Below the pieces are notes generated by a model, which worked only from the letters and a program-made list of their open reading frames with translations, ran no database searches and was not told where the DNA came from. Positions 8,055 through 13,770 of a stretch of 33,394 nucleotides of DNA are shown piece after piece. Source of the DNA: JBHOQS01 sp042408875 (GTDB lineage Bacteria > Chloroflexota > UBA11872 > JBHOQS01); NCBI GenBank assembly GCA_042408875.1, contig JBHOQS010000008.1, positions 1 to 33,394 on the forward strand. Direction: 5' to 3'. The position numbers were made by a program, and so were the translations under genes. Numbering within the stretch: position 1 is the stretch's first letter; each line of letters opens with the position of its first letter.

Positions 8055-8554
8055 CGGAGGGCACCCCGCGTGTGGGTATCGGCTTCGATGTCCATCGCTT
8101 CGCCCCGCAGCGCCGCCTGGTGCTGGGAGGGGTGGAGATTGCCCATGCGATGGGCCTGCAGGGGCATTCTGACGCGGATGTGCTGGCACACGCCCTAATG
8201 GATGCCCTGCTGGGAGCAGCCGGCCTGCCGGATATCGGCCACTACTTCCCGCCCGACGATCCAGCTTACCGCGACATCTCAAGCCTGGTGCTGCTCGCCC
8301 GCGTGCGCGGCCTGGTGGAGGCGGCCGGCTGGCGCATCGCCAACGTTGATGTCACGGTCCAGGCGCAAAGCCCCCGCCTCGCCCCGCATATTCCAGAGAT
8401 GAAGCGCCGCATCGCCCACGCGCTCGGCCTCGAGCTCTCGGCGGTGGGCATCAAAGCATCGACGACGGAAGGGCTCGGCTTTGTGGGGCGGCAGGAGGGC
8501 ATCGCAGCCTACGCTGTGGCGCTGCTCCTGCCGGCGCCCGGTCGAGTGCCATGA
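8051..8554 (+). CDS. ispF: 2-C-methyl-D-erythritol 2,4-cyclodiphosphate synthase
   Basis: IspF cyclises the CDP-methylerythritol phosphate intermediate and releases CMP, two steps after IspD. The 167-residue product begins with RVGIGFDVHRF, in which D13 and H15 are metal ligands. GHSDADVLAHALMDALLGAAGL then supplies the third ligand, H47. DIGHYFPP and STTEGLGFVGR are further family motifs. The GTG start overlaps the ispD stop by 4 bp. The ispE gene for the intervening kinase is not in the window. Confidence 0.97.
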   Translation: MTEGTPRVGIGFDVHRFAPQRRLVLGGVEIAHAMGLQGHSDADVLAHALMDALLGAAGLPDIGHYFPPDDPAYRDISSLVLLARVRGLVEAAGWRIANVDVTVQAQSPRLAPHIPEMKRRIAHALGLELSAVGIKASTTEGLGFVGRQEGIAAYAVALLLPAPGRVP

Positions 8555-8608
8555 CACTCCGCCCCGCTGTGTGATATACGGTAGTATGCGCAGGCGAGGG
8601 CTACCAAC

Positions 8609-10090
8609 GTGCCTATGAACAAGATAGCGCAACAGGAACATCTGCACCTCAAGCCGGTTCCGGTGACCGAGATCGAGCGCCGCCTGGCAGAGATCTTCCG
8701 CGCCCATGGGAAGCAGCTCTACCTCGTCGGCGGTTCGGTGCGCGCGGCCTTACTCGGCCAGTCACACGAAGATACGGACATGGCCACCGACGCTACCCCC
8801 GACGAGATCAAGCGCCTGGCGCAGGAGGCACATCCAGAGGGCATGTACACCGTCGGTGAAAAGTTCGGGACCATCGGTCTGATCTTCGGCTCGCACCGGA
8901 TCGAAATTACGACCTTCCGCAGTGAGTGGTACACCGAGCGCTCGCGCAAGCCTGACGTGCGCTTCGGCGTCTCGCTCGAGGAGGACCTGTCGCGCCGGGA
9001 CTTCACGATCAACGCCATTGCTCTGGATCCACTGACAGGCGAACTATTCGACCCGTTCGGTGGCGTGGAGGACCTGCGCGCGGGGATCATTCGCGCCGTA
9101 GGCAATCCAGATGAGCGCTTCCGCGAAGATCCACTGCGGCTGTTGCGGGCGGTCCGTTTTGCCGTACAGCTCGGCTTCCGCATCGAGCCAAACACGCGCC
9201 AGGCGATCAAGCGCAACGCCGCGCAGCTCGCCAATATCAGCCGTGAGCGCATTCGCGCGGAGTTCGAGAAGATCCTGCTGGCGCCGAAGCCGTCTGCCGG
9301 CATCCGTATGCTGGTGGAGCTCGGCCTTATGCAGCACATTATCCCGGAGGTGCTGCTGCTCCGCACGAAAGCGCCTGACGGCTGGCACCACAAGGATATC
9401 TACGAGCACACGCTAGGGGTGTTGGATAACACACCGCCTGACTTGGTGCTGCGTTGGGCAGCCCTGCTGCACGATATCGCCAAGCCGCAGACGATGTCGC
9501 TCTCGCCGGATGGGGAAGTGCAGTTTCTGGGGCATGAGTTCCTGGGCGAGAAGATGGCGCGGGACATCCTGCGGCGCCTCAAGGCTGATTCGCGTACTAT
9601 TGAGCGCGTGGCGCACCTGGTGCGCATCCATCTGCGGGCAAATGCGTACTCCAGCGAATGGACCGACGGCGCGGTGCGGCGGCTGATGCGCGAGGCGGGC
9701 GAGGACCTGGAGGCCCTCTTCGCCCTCTCCCGTGCCGATATCACCAGCCACAATCCGCCGCGGGTGCAGGCGGCGTATGCACGTCTGGATGAGCTCCGCC
9801 GACGCACGGAGGAGCTGGAGGCCCAGGCCAGCGTGGCGAAGCTCTCCAGCCCGCTCGATGGACACGACTTGATGCGCATCTTTGGCCGCGGACCTGGGCC
9901 CTGGATCGGTCGCGTCAAGGAGTATCTGCTTGGCCTGGTGCTTGATGGCGTGCTGGCGCCAGATGACCGGGAGCGGGCGGAGGAGCTTGCCCGCGAGTTC
10001 CTTGCCCGGGAAGAAGGTCAGGCAGCGGCTCCTGGAGAGGCCGGTGGCGCCACCGCGCCTCAGCAGCAGGAGGAGGTACAGGCGACGTGA
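8609..10090 (+). CDS. CCA tRNA nucleotidyltransferase / poly(A) polymerase family protein with HD domain
   Basis: The protein belongs to class II nucleotidyltransferases, which add CCA to tRNA 3' ends or A tails to RNA. The catalytic head shows LVGGSVRAALLG (39-50) and the metal-binding DTDMATDA pair of aspartates, then the RRDFTINAIA and LRLLRAVRFA motifs of the neck and body. A central HD domain (about 255-345) has HHKDIYEHT and LLHDIAKP, an arrangement common in bacterial CCA enzymes. At 493 residues it is slightly long. The last ~25 residues are low in complexity. GTG 8609 is chosen because GAGG lies 9 bp upstream; ATG 8615 would shorten it by two residues. CCA-adding and poly(A)-adding specificity cannot be told apart by eye. 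Confidence 0.88.
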   Translation: MPMNKIAQQEHLHLKPVPVTEIERRLAEIFRAHGKQLYLVGGSVRAALLGQSHEDTDMATDATPDEIKRLAQEAHPEGMYTVGEKFGTIGLIFGSHRIEITTFRSEWYTERSRKPDVRFGVSLEEDLSRRDFTINAIALDPLTGELFDPFGGVEDLRAGIIRAVGNPDERFREDPLRLLRAVRFAVQLGFRIEPNTRQAIKRNAAQLANISRERIRAEFEKILLAPKPSAGIRMLVELGLMQHIIPEVLLLRTKAPDGWHHKDIYEHTLGVLDNTPPDLVLRWAALLHDIAKPQTMSLSPDGEVQFLGHEFLGEKMARDILRRLKADSRTIERVAHLVRIHLRANAYSSEWTDGAVRRLMREAGEDLEALFALSRADITSHNPPRVQAAYARLDELRRRTEELEAQASVAKLSSPLDGHDLMRIFGRGPGPWIGRVKEYLLGLVLDGVLAPDDRERAEELAREFLAREEGQAAAPGEAGGATAPQQQEEVQAT

Positions 10091-11004
10091 AACTGGCGCA
10101 GCTCTGGGTGCCCGGCCAGGGAATCCGGCTCGGCGCACTCGAGGATGGCACTGTTATTGACATCACCAGCCTGGAACAGGGGATTGCCTCGACGAACGAC
10201 CTCCTGGCCGCAGCAGCGCGGCGCGGGATTGCCGCGGGCGCGCTCGGCGGCGAGCTCTTGCAAGCAGCGCGCCAGGCCGCGCGCTACCCGCTCGATGAAC
10301 TGGCCCACGCCGATCCGGCGCGGCCGCACCTGGTGATGCCCTTGCGCCCTGCCGAGGTGTGGGCCTGCGGTGTGACCTATCGTAAGAGCGCCGAGTTCCG
10401 TGACGAGGAGACCCAGGCCGCCGCCGCATCGCCGCGCGGCATGTATGACTATGTCTACTCTGCGCCGCGGCCAGAGATTTTCTTTAAGGGAACGGAGGCG
10501 CGCTGCGTCGGGCCGTTCGAGCCGATCTGCATCCGCAGCGATTCGACCTTCACCGCGCCTGAGCCGGAGCTGGCGCTGGTGCTGGGCGAGGGCGCGCAGA
10601 TCGTCGGCTACACGCTGGCCGACGATGTGTCGGCCTGGGACATCGAACGCGAGAACCCGCTCTATTTGCCGCAGTCCAAGATCTTTCGCGGATGCTGCTC
10701 ATTCGGGCCGGTCATCGTCACGGCTGACTCCGCCATTGACCCCCTGAACCTGACGCTGCGCTGTATCATAGAGCGGGATGGTCGCGTGGTGTTCGAGGGC
10801 GAGGCTAGCACGGGCCGCATCAAACGAAGCTTCGCTGAACTGATCGAGTACCTGACGCGGGACAATCCGATCCCGGCGCCGACGTTGCTGCTGACCGGCA
10901 CCGGGATCATCGTGCCGCCGGAGTGGGCGCTCAAACACGGCGACACAGTAATCATCGAGGCTGAGGGCATCGGCAGGATCGCCAATCCGGTAGTTCAGCT
11001 CTGA
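10087..11004 (+). CDS. FAH-family hydrolase, 2-dehydro-3-deoxy-D-arabinonate dehydratase-like
   Basis: This 305-residue protein has the fumarylacetoacetate hydrolase fold. Metal-binding glutamates lie in APEPELALVL (157-166), followed by YTLADDVSAWDIE and a FKG strand at 132-135. Three stretches, AEVWACGVTYRKSA, YSAPRPEIFFKG and ENPLYLPQSKIFRGCCSFGP, closely resemble my recollection of the archaeal/bacterial enzyme that dehydrates 2-keto-3-deoxy-pentonates in oxidative pentose pathways. That activity is therefore plausible. Other FAH members cleave acylpyruvates or catechol-pathway intermediates. The GTG start overlaps the preceding gene by GTGA, so it is translationally coupled to an unrelated RNA-processing gene. 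No sugar dehydrogenase is adjacent. Confidence 0.8.
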   Translation: MKLAQLWVPGQGIRLGALEDGTVIDITSLEQGIASTNDLLAAAARRGIAAGALGGELLQAARQAARYPLDELAHADPARPHLVMPLRPAEVWACGVTYRKSAEFRDEETQAAAASPRGMYDYVYSAPRPEIFFKGTEARCVGPFEPICIRSDSTFTAPEPELALVLGEGAQIVGYTLADDVSAWDIERENPLYLPQSKIFRGCCSFGPVIVTADSAIDPLNLTLRCIIERDGRVVFEGEASTGRIKRSFAELIEYLTRDNPIPAPTLLLTGTGIIVPPEWALKHGDTVIIEAEGIGRIANPVVQL

Positions 11005-11029
11005 TCAGCTCTGGGTCGAGTGCCCGCAC

Positions 11030-11707
11030 GTGACGGATGTGGTAGACGAGCGTGAGCCAAAGGCTGACGATGTGGAGGGGGATGGCGCGCAGCCGGAGCT
11101 AGCAGAAACCGCGCCCGCTCCGGAAGGCGAAGCGCGCCCGCGGCCGAAACGGCGGCGCAGCCGCCGTCGCCGCAGAGGGAAGGCGGCTGCATCTACCTCT
11201 CTACCAACGGCCGCTGTGGAGAGCGCATCGGCGACCACACTGGACACTCAGGCGCCCTCAGCCTCAGCGGAGGCCGAGCTGCAACCGGACCGTGGCGAAG
11301 CGTCCCAGCCCGCCGCTCAGGACAGTGCAGCGCAGCCGGTAGCACCGGCGGCGGAGGCGAGACGGCGCAAGCGGCGCCACGGCACGGCAATGCCTCGCCC
11401 GCGCCGCTTTCCGCTGGCTCGCGAGCTGCGCGAGCAGTTGCGCCGCGAGCGGCAGATGGCGCTGGACACGCGTGATCCGCTGGCCATTCGCCTGGCTCTG
11501 GATCGGTACGATGTGATCACCGCTGTGCTTGAAGGCTTCAGCGATGATACTGAGGTAGACCTTGACTCCATCACCCTCGGTATCAGCCAGGCAGCGAAAG
11601 CGCTCGGCTACACGCCTTTCCAGGTGCGTGAGATGATCAAACTGCGTAAACTCGCTGCCTCCAAGGTGAACAATCAGTGGCGTATCCCGCTCAGGGCAGT
11701 ATGGTGA
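11030..11707 (+). CDS. Arg-rich disordered protein with C-terminal helix-turn-helix
   Basis: The 225-residue product has no full-length family I recognise. Residues 1-125 are compositionally biased (Ala, Pro, Glu, Gln) and contain two basic clusters, RPKRRRSRRRRRG (about 38-50) and RRRKRRHG (111-118). Residues 126-170 look helical and charged. Residues 183-225 (GISQAAKALGYTPFQVREMI then KLAASKVNNQWRIP) resemble an excisionase/MerR-like winged helix-turn-helix of the HTH_17 type, with a conserved-looking WRIP ending. A DNA-binding or nucleoid-associated role is a reasonable guess. The GTG start lacks a strong ribosome-binding site and lies 25 bp behind the FAH-family gene. Confidence 0.6.
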   Translation: MTDVVDEREPKADDVEGDGAQPELAETAPAPEGEARPRPKRRRSRRRRRGKAAASTSLPTAAVESASATTLDTQAPSASAEAELQPDRGEASQPAAQDSAAQPVAPAAEARRRKRRHGTAMPRPRRFPLARELREQLRRERQMALDTRDPLAIRLALDRYDVITAVLEGFSDDTEVDLDSITLGISQAAKALGYTPFQVREMIKLRKLAASKVNNQWRIPLRAVW

Positions 11708-11766
11708 TCCAGGGCCGGGCCAAGGAGGGAAGCACCAGGCACGGTGTATCAGCCGGAGGAGCAGAC

Positions 11767-11796
11767 ATGGGAGCAGATACTGGAGTAGCCGGATGA
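11767..11796 (+). CDS. possible 9-codon leader peptide
   Basis: ATG 11767 is preceded by GGAGGA (11755-11760) at 6 bp spacing and encodes MGADTGVAG before a TGA. That stop overlaps the start of the next gene as ATGA (11793-11796). The spacing and overlap are what translational coupling would need. It is very short, has no codon evidence, and could be chance. Confidence 0.25.
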   Translation: MGADTGVAG

Positions 11797-12380
11797 CAGG
11801 GACAGCACAGATCGAGCCGGCGCCGCCTGTGCCAGCGCGCGCGTCGCGGTGGCCCGCGCTATGGGTCTATCTTGCCGTCGGCGTAGTCGGCGGTTTCCTG
11901 AGTGGATTCGCCGGCATCGGCGGCGGCGTCGTATTGATCCCGCTCATGGTGACCTTCCTCGGGCTCACCCAGCATCGCGCCCACGGCACATCGCTGGCTA
12001 TCATCATCCCTACTGCGCTTGCCAGCGCGATCCGCTACTATGTGGCACCGCGAGGGGGCCTGGAACCCCCTATCTCCCTGGCGGTGGCCTATGCTATCCC
12101 GGCCATGCTCGGCGCACCACTTGGAGCTCGCCTGATCACGGCGATCAACACTGCCGCGCTGAAACGCCTGTTCGGCGTGTTACTATTGGCCCTCTCGCTG
12201 CGCCTCCTGATCCCACGCAGCCAGGCCAGCCTGTGCAGCACCCTGGGGTTTGGGACACTTCCTGGATGCCCCAGCATTGACATGACCGGCACCATGCTAC
12301 TCACCGCCGGGCTGGTCGTGCTGGTGGTAGGAACGATCATCACCGTGGCGCGGCGCCCGGCCGAGCGGACCGCACCGTGA
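11793..12380 (+). CDS. half-size TauE/SafE-family membrane protein (first of a pair)
   Basis: TauE/SafE proteins are anion exporters (sulfite, sulfoacetate and others), normally about 250 residues made of two internal repeats. This 195-residue protein contains one repeat: a membrane helix at 24-40 running into GFAGIGGG (38-45), then LTQHRAHGTSLAIIIPTALAS (58-78), further helices at about 95-117 and 124-140, and an additional C-terminal helix (about 166-187) after a loop with two cysteines (C148 and C159). The neighbouring gene at 12394 carries the other single repeat. Transport direction and substrate cannot be read from sequence. The sulfur genes further downstream make a sulfur oxyanion plausible. 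Confidence 0.8.
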   Translation: MTGTAQIEPAPPVPARASRWPALWVYLAVGVVGGFLSGFAGIGGGVVLIPLMVTFLGLTQHRAHGTSLAIIIPTALASAIRYYVAPRGGLEPPISLAVAYAIPAMLGAPLGARLITAINTAALKRLFGVLLLALSLRLLIPRSQASLCSTLGFGTLPGCPSIDMTGTMLLTAGLVVLVVGTIITVARRPAERTAP

Positions 12381-12393
12381 GGAGGTGCACACG

Positions 12394-12795
12394 GTGTCTC
12401 TGACTGCTGGACAGCTCCTTATCGCCCTCCTCGTGGGCCTGTTTACCGGTGTGGTCAGCGGCCTGATGGGCATCGGCGGTGGCAACATCCTTGTACCGGC
12501 CAGCACCATCCTGTTGGGTCTGACGCAGCACCAGGCCCAGGGGGTCTCCTTGATGGTGATTATCCCGACAGCGGTCACCGGAGCATACACTCACTGGAAG
12601 CACGGCAACGTGGATGTCCGCACCGCCGCGCTGATTGCGCCGGGAGCGGTCGTTGCTGGCTGGCTGGGCGCCGAGGTAGCGCAGCGCCTCACCGCCGAGG
12701 TGCTGCGCACGGCGTTCGGGATCCTGCTCTTGTACTTCTCTCTGCGCTACCTGGGCGTCGAAGCGTGGATGCGGCGGCGTCTAGCAGGACGGTGA
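12394..12795 (+). CDS. half-size TauE/SafE-family membrane protein (second of a pair)
   Basis: The 133-residue protein carries a single TauE repeat: VVSGLMGIGGGNILVPA, then LTQHQAQGVSLMVIIPTA, and helices at about 68-85 and 95-114. It is the clear paralogue of the preceding gene, sharing GIGGG and LTQHxAxGxSLxxIIPTA in register. GTG 12394 is preferred because GAGGAGG (12379-12385) sits 8 bp upstream; an in-frame GTG at 12385 would overlap that site. Only 13 bp separate the two genes, so coordinated synthesis and a heteromeric transporter are likely. Each gene has its own good start signals, which argues against a simple frameshift of one gene. Confidence 0.8.
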   Translation: MSLTAGQLLIALLVGLFTGVVSGLMGIGGGNILVPASTILLGLTQHQAQGVSLMVIIPTAVTGAYTHWKHGNVDVRTAALIAPGAVVAGWLGAEVAQRLTAEVLRTAFGILLLYFSLRYLGVEAWMRRRLAGR

Positions 12796-12860
12796 GGCCT
12801 GGCGCGGCGCCACAGACGGCTGGCCGCAAACGACGGGCTGCAGACGACAGGAGGGAGCAC

Positions 12861-13688
12861 ATGGCTGCCGCACAAAGACTGCGCATCCTGGTGTTCGGCG
12901 CACACCCCGATGACTGCGATATCAAGGCCGGCGGGGTGGCGGCCAAGTACGTCCGGCAGGGGCACTACGTCCGCTTCGTGTCGATGACCAACGGGGATGC
13001 CGGGCACCACGAGATCGGCGGTGTGGAGCTCGCGCGCCGCCGGCGCGCTGAGGCAGAGGCGGCCGGGCGCATCATCGGTGTGGAGTACCAGGTGCTGGAC
13101 AATCATGACGGGGAACTCATGCCCACCCTGGAGCACCGCCGGCAGGTGATCCGGATCATCCGGGAGGTCCAGCCTGATCTGATCATGGCCCCGCGGCTGA
13201 ATGACTACCACCCCGACCACCGGTACACTAGCCAGCTCGTACAAGACGCTGCCTACATGGTGACCGTGCCCAACGTAGTTGCGTTGACCGAGCACCTGCC
13301 GCGCAATCCGGTGATCGTCTACGTAAGCGATCACTTTCAGAAGCCGTACCCGTTTACGCCGGATGTGGCGGTAGACATCGATGATGTCATCGAGCTCAAG
13401 CTTGACATGCTGCACTGCCACACCTCGCAGATGTATGAATGGCTGCCCTTCAATGCAGGCGTGCTGCATGAGGTGCCGCAGGACGAGCGAGCGCGGCGCG
13501 CCTGGCTGGCCGAGCGCCGGCTGCCCGGCTTTCGTGCTGTCGCTGATCGCTACCGTGAGCTCTTGATCAAGCTCTATGGTGAGGAGCGCGGCCGGCGTGT
13601 GCAGTACGCCGAGGCGTTCGAGGCGTGCGAGTACGGCGCTCCCCTGACGCCGGACAAGATCCCTGTGCTCTTCCCGTTTTTCGGGTGA
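12861..13688 (+). CDS. PIG-L family deacetylase
   Basis: PIG-L (LmbE-like) enzymes are zinc-dependent hydrolases that remove acetyl groups from N-acetylglucosaminyl compounds, including thiol cofactor precursors. The 275-residue sequence shows the zinc motif AHPDD (14-18), the NGDAGHHE segment, and the second histidine motif YHPDHR near residue 113. ATG 12861 is chosen because AGGAGGGA (12849-12856) lies just upstream and the Rossmann-like strand RILVFGAHPDD begins immediately after. The open frame itself runs back to 12765 but overlaps the preceding gene. No thiol-biosynthesis partners (MshA- or MshC-like) are visible nearby, so the substrate is open. Confidence 0.9.
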   Translation: MAAAQRLRILVFGAHPDDCDIKAGGVAAKYVRQGHYVRFVSMTNGDAGHHEIGGVELARRRRAEAEAAGRIIGVEYQVLDNHDGELMPTLEHRRQVIRIIREVQPDLIMAPRLNDYHPDHRYTSQLVQDAAYMVTVPNVVALTEHLPRNPVIVYVSDHFQKPYPFTPDVAVDIDDVIELKLDMLHCHTSQMYEWLPFNAGVLHEVPQDERARRAWLAERRLPGFRAVADRYRELLIKLYGEERGRRVQYAEAFEACEYGAPLTPDKIPVLFPFFG

Positions 13689-13715
13689 GGGGAGCTGGGG
13701 GACCCCTCCTCTCAC
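13685..13715 (+). terminator. terminator-like hairpin after the PIG-L gene
   Basis: GTGAGGGGAG (13685-13694), which includes the stop codon, pairs with CTCCTCTCAC (13706-13715) through ten pairs including one G-U wobble. Only CGCTTCGCC follows, so there is no T-tract. It separates the PIG-L gene from the next transcription unit. Confidence 0.4.
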
Positions 13716-13723
13716 GCTTCGCC

Positions 13724-13729
13724 TATAAT
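13724..13729 (+). promoter_or_regulatory. TATAAT -10 element before the FAD/Fe-S dehydrogenase gene
   Basis: A perfect TATAAT lies about 42 bp before the GTG start and just behind the hairpin at 13685-13715. No good -35 hexamer is found 16-18 bp upstream, where the hairpin sits, so this is half a promoter by sequence. Confidence 0.35.
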
Positions 13730-13770
13730 TCCGGTAGCCGGGTGCGCCAGACTGCCGGTGGAGGCACGGT

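Noticed and set aside
8551..8579. Possible promoter (ATGACA with GATATA/ATATAC) before the CCA/poly(A)-type gene
   Set aside because: Both hexamers are poor matches and the distance is ambiguous; left uncalled.
11793..12795. A single TauE gene split by a frameshift
   Set aside because: Both halves begin with a homologous repeat, and the second has its own strong ribosome-binding site. The first has an additional C-terminal helix and ends in a hydrophilic tail. A genuine pair is more likely, though not proven.
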